Notes: generated by a model from the sequence alone, not told the origin. DNA of 64,000 nt from Galbibacter sp. BG1 (GCF_013391805.1 NZ_CP058364.1:3229501-3293500); one strand, 5' to 3'; shown: positions 25,922 through 35,050, numbered from the stretch's first letter. Numbers and translations are program-made.

Positions 25922-28828
25922 TTATTTCTTAACCACTTGATTCAGTAAAGTAATTGGGTGCACGGCGTTTTTCCCAGTTCCATCTTTTATTTGATGCCTA
26001 CAACTGGTGCCGTTGGCTACAATTACAGTTTCTTTTTCTGCTTTTCTTACCGCAGGAAACAAGCGCAGCTCCCCAATGGCCATACTGGTTTCGTAGTGTT
26101 CTTTTTCATACCCAAAGGAACCTGCCATTCCACAGCAACCAGAATTTATCATAGTGACCTTAAAATTAGCTGGAAGGTTTAAAATATCGAACGTAACCTT
26201 GGTATTCGATTGCGATTTTTGATGACAATGAGGGTGGTATTTGATATTTTTTTTGTCCGCGTTGAACATTTCACTGGTAAGATTTCCGTTTTTAATTTCT
26301 TCGGAAAGAAACTCTTCAATAAGGAAACTGTTCAAAGCAATCTTTTTAGCACTCTGTTGATCCTCCACCATTCTCAGATATTCATCACGAAAAGAAAGTA
26401 TAGCTGAAGGTTCAATGCCTAAAATCGGACAATCACTGGAGACCAATGATTTTAATTTTTCTACATTTTCATTGGCCAATTTTTTCGCTTGTTTTAAAAA
26501 ACCTTTGGATAAAAATGTTCTTCCACTTTCTCCATAAAAAAGGGAAACTTTATATCCTAACGCACTCAATAATTCAATTGCATCATTACCAATATTAGCA
26601 TCTAAGTATTGTGTAAACTCATCAATATATAATACTACTTCTTTTTTTATAAAGTCTTGATTTTTAAATAACTCAATACTTTTATCGAAATTATAACTTT
26701 TAACAAAAGGAAGGTTTCTTTCCGAAGCGATTCCTAGTACTTTTTTTAATATACCGTGCGAAAAACGGCTATTGGTCATAAACCCAAAAGCACTTCCCAA
26801 TTTGTTTAATTGTGTGTTGTAAGCAAAAGCTTTGTCTCTTAAACTTGGCGGATTGTCTTTGTAGTATTGGTATAGAAATTCTGCTTTGAGTGTTGCCACA
26901 TCCACATTACTCGGACACTCACTGCTGCAGGCCTTACAACTGATACACAAATCGAAAACTTCCTTTAACTCTTTATTGTTGAATTTGTTTTTTTTCCCTG
27001 AAACCGTCAAATATTCCCGTAGCGCATTGGCGCGCGCCCGAGTTGTATCTTTTTCATTTTTTGTAGCGTGATAACTTGGGCACATGGCCCCATTGGAGAG
27101 GTGCGTTTTTCTACAATCTCCACTTCCATTACATTTTTCGGTTGCCCTTAAAATTCCCAAGGAATCAGAAAAATCAAGCAAAGTTTCTATTTCGGGCTCT
27201 TTTCTATCCGGTTGATACCGTAAACTACTATCCATGGGCGCGCTGTTCACAATTTTCCCAGGATTAAATATATTATCGGGGTCGAAACCATTTTTTATTC
27301 GCTTCAATAACTCGTAGTTACTTGAGCCTATCATCTTTTCCACAAACTCAGCCCGTACCCTTCCATCGCCATGCTCCCCACTCATGGAGCCTCCGTATTT
27401 TTTTACAAGATTAGCCACATCAGTAGTTATCTGTCGAAACAATTTAACATCTTCCGCCTGTTTTAAGTCTAAAATTGGACGCAAGTGTAATTCCCCAGCC
27501 CCGGCATGAGCATAATACACCGCTTTTTGCTTGTAGCTATTCATTATTGCCGAGAATTCGGTAATGTAATTGCTTAAATCTTTAATGCTAACAGCTGTAT
27601 CTTCTATACAGGCCACCGCTTTTTTATCCCCGACTATATTTCCTAAGAGTCCGAGTCCTGCTTTTCGAAGTTCCGCTGCTTGATTGATCTCTTCTCCATA
27701 AAGCGCTGGATTGGCATAACTTAACCCTGCATCCTCTAGGGTTTTAAGGAGCGCATTCTTCTTTTCTTCCAATAGGTTCTCATCCGTACCCCTTAATTCG
27801 AGCATTAAAATGGCTTCTGGATCGCCTTCTATAAAAAAACGGTTTGGCAACTGGGATTTGTTGTTTTTGGTACAATCGAGAATTACCTTGTCCATCATTT
27901 CACAGCTATATAAATCGTGCTGCATAACATCATACACAGAAGCACAACAATCTGCCACACTTCTAAAATGTGCTGCCAACATTACGGCATTACTGGGCAT
28001 AACGTCGTCTAGTTGGAGTTTTACTTTAGTGGTAAAAACCAAAGTGCCTTCACTTCCCGACAAAAGTTTACACATATTAAAACTGCCTCCATTTGCCTCA
28101 AAAGGGGCAAGTTTTAAAATTTCGTCTATTGCATATCCTGTATTTCTGCGATGAATTTCAGGCTTGGGGAAATTCTTAACAATTCTCTCTTTCACTCCTT
28201 CCGCAGTCAATTCCTCATAAACCATACGGTAAATATCCCCTTCCAAGCTCGATAACTCCAGTTTTTCTTGAAACTCCACCGCGTTCAATTCCTTAAACAC
28301 CACTTCACTCCCATCACTCAATAGCCCTTCTATTTCTAAAACTTTATCGCGTGTAACCCCATATTTAATAGAGGTTGTGCCGCTGGAATTATTACCAACC
28401 ATCCCACCAATCATACAGCGGTTGGACGTAGAAGTGTTCGGCCCAAAGAACAAGTTGTGGTCTGCCAAAAATAGGTTCAATTCATCCCGGATAACGCCTG
28501 GCTCTACAACCACCGTTTTATTTTGTGTATCTAAATCGAGGATTCCTGTAAAGTATTTGGATACGTCCACTACGATCCCGTCGCCAACACATTGTCCGGC
28601 TAAAGAAGTGCCAGCGGTTCTGGGAATTATAGAAGTTTTGCTATCGTGACAAAATTCAATGATCTGCTTTATATCTTCAACGGTTTTTGGGTAAGCCACT
28701 GCAGCAGGTAGCTCCCTGTAAACCGAAGCATCTGTGGCATAAATGGTTTTGTGCAGGTCGTCAAAAAACAAACTCCCCGAAAGTCTTTCTGAGAGTTTGT
28801 TTAACTGGTTTTTGGAAATATTTAACAA
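25922..28828 (-). CDS. FAD-linked oxidase fused to Fe-S (CCG-domain) protein, D-2-hydroxyacid dehydrogenase type
   Basis: The 968-residue protein joins three parts. An FAD-binding PCMH domain (PRTAGTSLAGQCVGDGIV near 62-78) and FAD-oxidase C domain cover about 1-530. A ferredoxin-like region with CISCKACSSECP lies near 640-650. A C-terminal heterodisulfide reductase-type CCG domain has HPHCHQKSQ and SGCCGMAGSFGYEKEHYE. The layout equals YdiJ-type proteins, which oxidise D-2-hydroxyacids such as D-lactate or D-2-hydroxyglutarate and pass electrons to quinone at the inner membrane. The substrate is not decided by sequence. Start is TTG at 28828; no in-frame ATG is available. Confidence 0.9.
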   Translation of the reverse strand: MLNISKNQLNKLSERLSGSLFFDDLHKTIYATDASVYRELPAAVAYPKTVEDIKQIIEFCHDSKTSIIPRTAGTSLAGQCVGDGIVVDVSKYFTGILDLDTQNKTVVVEPGVIRDELNLFLADHNLFFGPNTSTSNRCMIGGMVGNNSSGTTSIKYGVTRDKVLEIEGLLSDGSEVVFKELNAVEFQEKLELSSLEGDIYRMVYEELTAEGVKERIVKNFPKPEIHRRNTGYAIDEILKLAPFEANGGSFNMCKLLSGSEGTLVFTTKVKLQLDDVMPSNAVMLAAHFRSVADCCASVYDVMQHDLYSCEMMDKVILDCTKNNKSQLPNRFFIEGDPEAILMLELRGTDENLLEEKKNALLKTLEDAGLSYANPALYGEEINQAAELRKAGLGLLGNIVGDKKAVACIEDTAVSIKDLSNYITEFSAIMNSYKQKAVYYAHAGAGELHLRPILDLKQAEDVKLFRQITTDVANLVKKYGGSMSGEHGDGRVRAEFVEKMIGSSNYELLKRIKNGFDPDNIFNPGKIVNSAPMDSSLRYQPDRKEPEIETLLDFSDSLGILRATEKCNGSGDCRKTHLSNGAMCPSYHATKNEKDTTRARANALREYLTVSGKKNKFNNKELKEVFDLCISCKACSSECPSNVDVATLKAEFLYQYYKDNPPSLRDKAFAYNTQLNKLGSAFGFMTNSRFSHGILKKVLGIASERNLPFVKSYNFDKSIELFKNQDFIKKEVVLYIDEFTQYLDANIGNDAIELLSALGYKVSLFYGESGRTFLSKGFLKQAKKLANENVEKLKSLVSSDCPILGIEPSAILSFRDEYLRMVEDQQSAKKIALNSFLIEEFLSEEIKNGNLTSEMFNADKKNIKYHPHCHQKSQSNTKVTFDILNLPANFKVTMINSGCCGMAGSFGYEKEHYETSMAIGELRLFPAVRKAEKETVIVANGTSCRHQIKDGTGKNAVHPITLLNQVVKK

Positions 28829-28888
28829 AACTGTGTCAACTTTAAATTAATTTAGCAACGTATCTAATACAAATCAAAAACAAAACTT

Positions 28889-29386
28889 ATGAAAAAGCTA
28901 ATTTTATTTAGTGTTTTAGCAATTGGATTTGCTGTTTCGGGTTATTCCCAAGAGATAGCGAAAAATGCATTGGGACTTCGTTTAGGGGACGGAGATGGTT
29001 TCGGTGCAGAAATTTCTTATCAAAGAGGTATCGGTGGCAACAATCGTCTCGAATTTGACTTAGGTTGGAGAGATAGCAAAAAGTACGATGCTTTTAGAAT
29101 AACTGGATTGTACCAATGGGTATTCCCAATTGAAGGGGATTTTAACTGGTACGTTGGTGCCGGTGGGGGTCTTGGAGCCTACGATCGTGATGACGACTTC
29201 GATGATTTTGATGATGACGACGATGATGGAGGTGCATACGGATTTGTAGCTGGGGATATAGGTATTGAATACAATTTCAATATTCCGCTATTGTTGTCCT
29301 TGGATTTTCGACCAGAAGTTGGCTTTAATGACTTCGATGATGACTTCGATTTTGATATCGCTTTAGGGATTAGATATCAGTTTTAG
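28889..29386 (+). CDS. Small outer membrane beta-barrel protein with Asp-rich loops
   Basis: The 165-residue protein has a signal peptide (SVLAIGFAVSGYSQ) and about eight short amphipathic strands ending in GIRYQF, the terminal aromatic signal of outer membrane barrels. Two loops are extremely acidic: about residues 98-111, almost pure Asp with Phe, and a shorter NDFDDDFDFD loop near 148. The Asp runs may bind Ca or Mg at the cell surface. The closest general class is the OmpW/opacity-type eight-stranded barrel. It is followed by a strong terminator and is monocistronic. Confidence 0.8.
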   Translation: MKKLILFSVLAIGFAVSGYSQEIAKNALGLRLGDGDGFGAEISYQRGIGGNNRLEFDLGWRDSKKYDAFRITGLYQWVFPIEGDFNWYVGAGGGLGAYDRDDDFDDFDDDDDDGGAYGFVAGDIGIEYNFNIPLLLSLDFRPEVGFNDFDDDFDFDIALGIRYQF

Positions 29387-29402
29387 TATTAAAAACATAC
29401 TT

Positions 29403-29440
29403 AAAAGCCCCGAAAAATTAAAGCTCGGGGCTTTTTTTGT
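29403..29440 (+). terminator. Intrinsic terminator after the barrel gene
   Basis: AAAAGCCCCGA pairs with a matching TCGGGGCTTTT across an 11-nt loop and is followed by seven or more T. It lies 16 bp after the stop codon. Confidence 0.93.
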
Positions 29441-29443
29441 TAA

Positions 29444-29478
29444 TTGTCTTTAAGGATTAAAATGAAATTTTAACTTTG
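29444..29478 (+). promoter_or_regulatory. Candidate promoter of the thioredoxin-like gene
   Basis: The -7 element TAACTTTG (29471-29478) is a perfect TAnnTTTG. A TTG at 29444-29446 lies 24 bp before it, one base beyond the usual spacing range. The ATG is 32 bp downstream. Confidence 0.5.
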
Positions 29479-29510
29479 TAGCAAACACAAATAATATTAA
29501 AAAATAATTA

Positions 29511-30623
29511 ATGAAAAAGATTGGAAGTATTCTTTTATTATTCGTTGCGCTCGTAGCTTGTAATAAAGCCACAGAAGATGGCACATATAAAGTAAATGTA
29601 AGTGTTGATGGTGTAGAAGATGGTAAACAGGTTTACCTACAAAAACCAGTAGACGGTCAGCGTCCAGAGGTTATAGACACCTTAGAAGTTAAAGAAGGTA
29701 ATTTTGAGTTTTCCGGTAAAGCCGAAGGACCCCAGTTGCACTATTTGTTTTTTGAAGGGATTAGAGGGGTTTTACCAATTATCTTGGAAGAAGGAACTAT
29801 TAATGTAACCGCTTACAAAGACAGTTTAAATTTCTCTAAAATTGAAGGAACTCCTTCTAATGAAGACTTTACGGATTTTGTACAGAATTCCAGAAGCATT
29901 AGAAAGAAAATGGAAGACATTCAAAAGAAAGGAATGGAGGCTCAAAAAGAAAATGATACTGTTACCCTTAACACTTTAAAGGAAACTTTTGAAGAAACCC
30001 AAGAAGAAGCAAGGAATTATGAAGAGGATTTTGTGAAGAACCACACCGATTCGTATATCTCTCTTTTAGTTATCCAACAGATGATGCGAACAGGATCTAA
30101 AAATGCAGAAGAAATCTCTACATTGTTTAATAGTCTTTCTGAAGATGTAAAGAACAGCGAAATGGGGCAAACTATTTCTGCTGAATTGGGAAAAGCCAAT
30201 AAACTGAATGTAGGTTCTGTTGCGCCAGACTTTTCTGGTCCTACCCCTGCTGGAGAAACAGCTTCACTAAAGGGATCTTTAGGAAAAGTTACTGTTTTAG
30301 ATTTTTGGGCAGCTTGGTGCAAGCCTTGTCGTGCAGAAAATCCTAATCTTGTAAATCTTTACAATGAGTATCATGATAAAGGATTGAATGTTGTGGGAGT
30401 TTCTTTGGATAGAAGTGCAGAAGATTGGAAAAAGGCCATTGAAGAAGATCAATTGCCATGGACACATATTTCAAATTTAAAGTTTTGGCAAGATCCTATT
30501 GCGCAGGAATATAACATTCGTTCGATCCCTGCAACCTTTATCTTAGATGAAGAAGGAAAGATTATCGCTAAAGACCTTCGCGGAGAAGCTTTAAATGAAA
30601 AGATTGCTAGTTTATTGAACTAG
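29511..30623 (+). CDS. TlpA-like thioredoxin lipoprotein with DUF4369 domain
   Basis: The 370-residue protein is a lipoprotein (FVALVACNK, Cys17). An N-terminal DUF4369 beta-domain (YKVNVSVDGVEDGKQVYLQK) covers about 25-115 and a helical linker runs to 230. The C-terminal TlpA/ResA-type thioredoxin fold holds the active site AAWCKPCRAEN near 268 and the cis-Pro in SIPATF near 343. Such proteins act as periplasmic reductants, for example in cytochrome c maturation or thiol repair; DUF4369-Trx fusions are common in Bacteroidetes. It ends before a long hairpin shared with convergent dnaE. Confidence 0.93.
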   Translation: MKKIGSILLLFVALVACNKATEDGTYKVNVSVDGVEDGKQVYLQKPVDGQRPEVIDTLEVKEGNFEFSGKAEGPQLHYLFFEGIRGVLPIILEEGTINVTAYKDSLNFSKIEGTPSNEDFTDFVQNSRSIRKKMEDIQKKGMEAQKENDTVTLNTLKETFEETQEEARNYEEDFVKNHTDSYISLLVIQQMMRTGSKNAEEISTLFNSLSEDVKNSEMGQTISAELGKANKLNVGSVAPDFSGPTPAGETASLKGSLGKVTVLDFWAAWCKPCRAENPNLVNLYNEYHDKGLNVVGVSLDRSAEDWKKAIEEDQLPWTHISNLKFWQDPIAQEYNIRSIPATFILDEEGKIIAKDLRGEALNEKIASLLN

Positions 30624-30649
30624 TTCTACATTTCTCTAAAAAATTAAGG

Positions 30650-30749
30650 GAGACTGTTTAAGAGGTGGGAACAACTTCAAATGTCAGTCTGAGCATGTCG
30701 AAGGCTTATTGATTATCTGAAGTTCACCTTTTTAAACAGTCTCTTTTTT
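30650..30749. terminator. Long-stem bidirectional terminator with internal repeat motif
   Basis: Arms GAGACTGTTTAA (30650-30661) and TTAAACAGTCTC (30732-30743) pair perfectly. AGGTG with CACCT and AACTTCA with TGAAGTT extend the stem inward. Six T follow on the plus strand and a T-rich tract follows on the minus strand, so it can serve both convergent genes. The loop contains GTCAGTCTGAGCATGTCGAA, which resembles intergenic repeats I recall from other flavobacteria. Confidence 0.75.
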
Positions 30750-30769
30750 ATGCTGCTACACTAACTTTT

Positions 30770-33730
30770 TCAATCAGCAAATCTCGGGTCTTGGATGTAA
30801 TCCTCTTTGCGCATTTTTATAACCTCAATGCTCAAAAAATTAAATTCACTCACCACTTTTCCATAAATTCTGTAGATTCCCTTTCCCCTAAATCGGTATT
30901 TGGCGGCAACGGGAGGAAACAAGACCATATCAAAAACCTTTCCCTCTTGATCTAGCAATGTACCAAAAAACATTTCTTTACGGTGCTGTGTATTGGTGCG
31001 CTTTACAGTAACCAAATACCCATAGATATCGATGGTTTTGTGGAGCATAGCTGGGAAATTTTCTACCGTAAAGCTCGTTCTTGGGGCTTCTACGAGTAGA
31101 TCAAACGGGGAACAGAGGGTAAAGCCCAGTAGCTCCAACTGTTCAAAAGCGACTTCAAGGTTTGTGGTTTGCAAAAGAGGAATCTCGTAATTGCGCTGTT
31201 GCAATCTAAACAACTGGTGTTGTGCCTCAAACCGCTGCAGATGGCCCAAACTAAAATGAGCCTTCCAAAGCAGTTCATATTTATCTATTCCGGTAAATCT
31301 AAATGCGTTAATGCGAATAAGAATACTTATTTGCTCTATACTTATGGAAATACGGTCCAAAAAATTTTCCAGTGATGTAAAATCTCCAAACTCACTTCTG
31401 TTTTTTAATAGTTTAGCGCAGGTCCTTGCTTCCAAATCCCTTAAGAAAGCAAATCCCAAATAAATGTGCTTTCCATAAATAACAGTTTCTGCCATGCTGT
31501 TGTTAATACAAGGGGCATGGATAGTAGCTCCCAGCATTCGCGCTTCGTGAATGTAAATTTCAGATCTATAGAATCCACCTCCGTTATTTAAAACCGCTAC
31601 CATATATTCCAAAGGGAAATAGGCACGTAGAAATAAACTTTGATAGCTTTCTACGGCATAGGAAGCAGAGTGCCCTTTGGCAAAGGCATAGCCTGCAAAG
31701 CTTTCTATTTGCTTCCAGACTTCGAAAGTAACTTCATCTTTGTACCCTTTTTTTCTACAATTGGCTATGAATTTCTCTTCTACCGCTTTAAACTCGTCCC
31801 TGGATCTATATTTCCCGCTCATTCCCCTACGCAAAACATCAGCTTCCCCCAAGGTAAGGTCTGCAAAGTGGTGTGCTACTTTAATTACATCTTCCTGGTA
31901 TACCATAACACCATAAGTGTCGGGCATAATTTCCAGAAGCACAGGGTGTGCTTGCTGTATCCGTTCAGGATCGTGATGCCGTAAAATGTACTCCCGCATC
32001 ATTCCGCTTTTTGCTACCCCTGGCCTAATAATTGAACTGGCCGCAACCAGTCCCAAGTAATTGTCCACTTTTAATTTACTAATGAGCATGCGCATTGCCG
32101 GGGATTCCACGTAAAAACACCCCATGCACTGCCCTTTTTTTAGCATGTTATTAATAACCGGATCTTTTTTGAAAGCATTCACGTTATGAATGTCAAAATC
32201 TTTATTTTCAGGTTGGTTACATATAATAATTTGAAGTGCTTCTTTTATTTTTGCCAATCCCCGCTGCCCAAGAATATCAAATTTATACAGTCCCACATCT
32301 TCAGCTATATGCATATCAAATTGGACCGTAACGAAACCTTTTGGCGGCAAAAAAGTAGCCGAGAAATACTGCAGGGGACGTTCAGCAATAATAATTCCGC
32401 TGGAATGAACACTCACATAGTTAGGCATTCCTTGAATTAACCTTCCATAACGCAGCACCAGCAGCGAAAGTTCGTCTAAATCTTCCTTGCGGTAAAGCCC
32501 TTCACTCAGTCTGTCTATTTCCTCTTTGGGCAAACCAAAAACCTTACCCAATTCCCTAACCACACCCTTGTATTTAAAAGTTACATACGTGCCCATTAAA
32601 GCCACATGGGGAAACCTGTTAAAAATATACCGGGTAACGTCTTCCCGATCCCTCCAAGAGAAATCGATATCAAAATCTGGTGGGGCGCTTCTAAACAAAT
32701 TCAAAAAACGTTCAAAATAAAGATCCAACTCCAAAGGGTCAACATCGGTAATTCCCAGTAAATATGCCACAATGCTATTGGCACCACTACCCCGCCCTAC
32801 GTGAAAAAAACCTTGCTGTTTGGCGTAGGAAACGATATCGTGGTTAATTAAAAAATAGGAGATAAAATTCATTTTTTTTATCAATTCGAGTTCCATCCAC
32901 ATGCGGTCGAACACTTTTTTGGAAGGTTCTGGATAGCGCTGGTTGACATTGTCCAAACACAGTTTTTCCAACATTGCTGCATCTTCCGATAGACTGCCAC
33001 TGTATGTTTGTTGATTCTGACTCTGTTTTTTGGCTGAAAAATCAAAAAAAATATCGCATTGCTTTAAAAGACGATCTGTATTTTCCAGAATAAAGGAATA
33101 GGTGCTAAATGCTTGGTACAAATTGGTTACTGGGTACATTTTTTCTTCTTCCGAAGCCTCTTCCTCTCTTGGCAGTTTACTTAGTAGTGTATTATTATCT
33201 ATCGCACGTAAAAGCCGGTGGGCGTTAAAATCTTTTTTATTTCTGAAGGTAACCGGCTGCTGCACTACCAATTTATCCCGAAATTGAATGTATTTGGAAA
33301 ACGGAAGCTTTCTAAGATCGGTTACTGAAACACCTATGAATTCATTTTTTTCAAAGTTTTCCATGGCGTTGAGCATAACTTTTTCAAAGGGATACACTAT
33401 AAAAACGTCATTCAACTTTGGAGCTCGTTTGGGGATTTCACTTTCCGTATGGAGACAAGTGGATAAAAATGTGTTAAGGACTTCAAAACCCGTATTGTTT
33501 TTTGCAATCCCCACAAATTCTTGCTGCACACCATTCCTAAAGTCGATGCCTACGATTGGTTTGATGTTGTATTCCGGTGCCTTCCGAATAAAATTTAAGC
33601 AGGCAGAAGTATTATTAATATCGGTTAACACCAGCTGTCGCGCCTCGTTTTCCTGGGCTAACTCCAAGAGTTCGACTTCAGAAAAAGCTCCAAACCTTAA
33701 ACTGTAATATGTGTGGCAATTAAGATACAT
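30770..33730 (-). CDS. dnaE2: Second DNA polymerase III alpha subunit (short DnaE, error-prone type)
   Basis: The 986-residue protein is much shorter than replicative DnaE. Polymerase motifs are intact: GRGSGANSIVAYLLG and PDFDIDF near 352-358, with the catalytic aspartates. A helix-hairpin-helix region, an OB-fold (IDIYGYLVTVKRT) and a possible clamp-binding QHQLF near 835 follow. The N-terminal PHP domain is degenerate: LNCHTYYS lacks the first His of HxH, and TDINN replaces TDHGN, so no intrinsic exonuclease is expected. Its ATG overlaps the stop of the upstream Y-family polymerase, so the pair is a co-translated translesion cassette, like ImuB-DnaE2 elsewhere. Confidence 0.9.
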   Translation of the reverse strand: MYLNCHTYYSLRFGAFSEVELLELAQENEARQLVLTDINNTSACLNFIRKAPEYNIKPIVGIDFRNGVQQEFVGIAKNNTGFEVLNTFLSTCLHTESEIPKRAPKLNDVFIVYPFEKVMLNAMENFEKNEFIGVSVTDLRKLPFSKYIQFRDKLVVQQPVTFRNKKDFNAHRLLRAIDNNTLLSKLPREEEASEEEKMYPVTNLYQAFSTYSFILENTDRLLKQCDIFFDFSAKKQSQNQQTYSGSLSEDAAMLEKLCLDNVNQRYPEPSKKVFDRMWMELELIKKMNFISYFLINHDIVSYAKQQGFFHVGRGSGANSIVAYLLGITDVDPLELDLYFERFLNLFRSAPPDFDIDFSWRDREDVTRYIFNRFPHVALMGTYVTFKYKGVVRELGKVFGLPKEEIDRLSEGLYRKEDLDELSLLVLRYGRLIQGMPNYVSVHSSGIIIAERPLQYFSATFLPPKGFVTVQFDMHIAEDVGLYKFDILGQRGLAKIKEALQIIICNQPENKDFDIHNVNAFKKDPVINNMLKKGQCMGCFYVESPAMRMLISKLKVDNYLGLVAASSIIRPGVAKSGMMREYILRHHDPERIQQAHPVLLEIMPDTYGVMVYQEDVIKVAHHFADLTLGEADVLRRGMSGKYRSRDEFKAVEEKFIANCRKKGYKDEVTFEVWKQIESFAGYAFAKGHSASYAVESYQSLFLRAYFPLEYMVAVLNNGGGFYRSEIYIHEARMLGATIHAPCINNSMAETVIYGKHIYLGFAFLRDLEARTCAKLLKNRSEFGDFTSLENFLDRISISIEQISILIRINAFRFTGIDKYELLWKAHFSLGHLQRFEAQHQLFRLQQRNYEIPLLQTTNLEVAFEQLELLGFTLCSPFDLLVEAPRTSFTVENFPAMLHKTIDIYGYLVTVKRTNTQHRKEMFFGTLLDQEGKVFDMVLFPPVAAKYRFRGKGIYRIYGKVVSEFNFLSIEVIKMRKEDYIQDPRFAD

Positions 33731-34944
33731 TACTGTTTTCTATGTGCTAAAATAGTTGGGGGTTGCCCGTTAAAAGGGTTGTGCATCCTGCCAATGGTAC
33801 GCGCCCCCATTGCAGAGGCTCGTAGCACACTACGGTCTCCAAACCGAAGCCTTATTTTGTCTAGCGCTTGGTATAGATTAATGGCTTCTTCGGTATCGTC
33901 AAAAAGATTAATTTGATAGTTCCCCGCTACTAAATGGCTAAACTTTACCCCGATAAGGCGCACCAAGAGCCTCCTATTGTAGAGTTGGTTAAAAAGTTCC
34001 AATATTTCAGGAATCAACAAATGGTCGGCACTGGTGTAGGGAATTTTTAATTGTTTGGAATACGTTTGAAAATCTGAATACCTTATTTTCACGGCAATAC
34101 AAGCGGTTAATTTTTGTCCCCTACGCAACTGATACGCCAAATTTTCTGTCATGGCTATCAACAATCCCTTTAGCATCTTAACATCAATAGTGTCCCTGTC
34201 AAAAGTACGTTCTGTAGAGATCGACTTTCGCTCGCAAAAGGGTATAACCGGGGTGTTATCCACGCCACAAGCCCGATTCCAAATGGTGAGTCCGTTTTTA
34301 CCCAACACCGTATGCATCATTTCCTTTGGCATCTCCTGAAGGGTTTTTACTTGTTTTATGCCCAGGTTTCTTAAGGTAAGGTAGGTCTTATTCCCAATCA
34401 TGGGTATTTTTTTAATGGATAACGGAGCCAAAAAAGGTTTTTCAAATCCGTAATCTATTTTCAGCTGATTGTTGGGCTTGGCCTCCCCGGTAGCCACTTT
34501 GGAAACTACCTTGTTGATGGAGAGTCCGAAAGAAATAGGAAGTCCCGTGTTTTTTATAATGTGCTGCCTTAATTCTGATGCATACTTATACGAACCGAAG
34601 AACTTATCCATTCCCGAAAGATCGGCGTAAAATTCATCTATACTCGATTTTTCGAGTACCGGTACTTTTTCCTGAATAATTTCGGTTACGATATCGGAAT
34701 GTTTGCTGTATGTACCAGCATTCCCTCTAATTACAGTAGCTTCGGGGCATAATTCTTTTGCCATTTTCATGGGCATGCCACTGTGCACCCCAAAGGTCCG
34801 GGTTTCATAACTACAGGCAGCTACCACGCCCCGATCGCTTATCCCGCCTACTAAAAGCGGCCTGTTGCGTAAACGGCTATCTTGTAAACGCTCTACAGAT
34901 ACAAAAAATGTATCTAAGTCGAGATGCAATATGGTTCGATTCAT
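33730..34944 (-). CDS. dinB: Y-family translesion DNA polymerase (DinB/Pol IV-like)
   Basis: The 404-residue protein keeps the catalytic acids of an active Y-family polymerase: LHLDLDTFFVSVE (Asp9, Asp11) and SSIDEFYADLS near 100. This separates it from ImuB, which has lost them. Helix-hairpin-helix and little-finger domains follow, then a beta-clamp motif QINLF near 343 and a basic C-terminus. It copies past damaged bases at the cost of fidelity. It is the first gene of the cassette with the short DnaE. An inverted repeat overlying a -7-like element sits 8 bp before the start. The ferredoxin gene upstream is cut off by a terminator. Confidence 0.9.
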   Translation of the reverse strand: MNRTILHLDLDTFFVSVERLQDSRLRNRPLLVGGISDRGVVAACSYETRTFGVHSGMPMKMAKELCPEATVIRGNAGTYSKHSDIVTEIIQEKVPVLEKSSIDEFYADLSGMDKFFGSYKYASELRQHIIKNTGLPISFGLSINKVVSKVATGEAKPNNQLKIDYGFEKPFLAPLSIKKIPMIGNKTYLTLRNLGIKQVKTLQEMPKEMMHTVLGKNGLTIWNRACGVDNTPVIPFCERKSISTERTFDRDTIDVKMLKGLLIAMTENLAYQLRRGQKLTACIAVKIRYSDFQTYSKQLKIPYTSADHLLIPEILELFNQLYNRRLLVRLIGVKFSHLVAGNYQINLFDDTEEAINLYQALDKIRLRFGDRSVLRASAMGARTIGRMHNPFNGQPPTILAHRKQ

Positions 34945-34952
34945 AGCTTAAA

Positions 34953-34984
34953 TGGATTTTTTCCAAAATTATGGAATAAATCCA
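34953..34984 (-). promoter_or_regulatory. Inverted-repeat operator over the polymerase cassette promoter
   Basis: Two 13-bp arms, TGGATTTTTTCCA and TGGAATAAATCCA, are inverted copies with one mismatch, six bases apart. The minus-strand -7 match TAATTTTG (34971-34964) lies in the centre, so a bound repressor would cover the promoter. No -33 element is seen. A LexA-type or other SOS repressor is the natural suspect, but the motif is not one I recognise. Confidence 0.5.
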
Positions 34985-35014
34985 TTCGCTAAAAATCTAT
35001 TACTATTTTTAACA

Positions 35015-35050
35015 CTAAAAAAGCCAAACAACATATTTGCTGTTTGGCTT
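35015..35050 (-). terminator. Intrinsic terminator after the ferredoxin gene
   Basis: AAGCCAAACA pairs perfectly with TGTTTGGCTT across a 10-nt loop. On the minus strand the stem runs into TTTTTT. It separates the ferredoxin from the downstream polymerase cassette. Confidence 0.85.

Noticed and set aside
33730-34944. ImuB assignment for the Y-family polymerase
   Set aside because: ImuB lacks the catalytic acids; here the DLD and SIDE motifs are intact.
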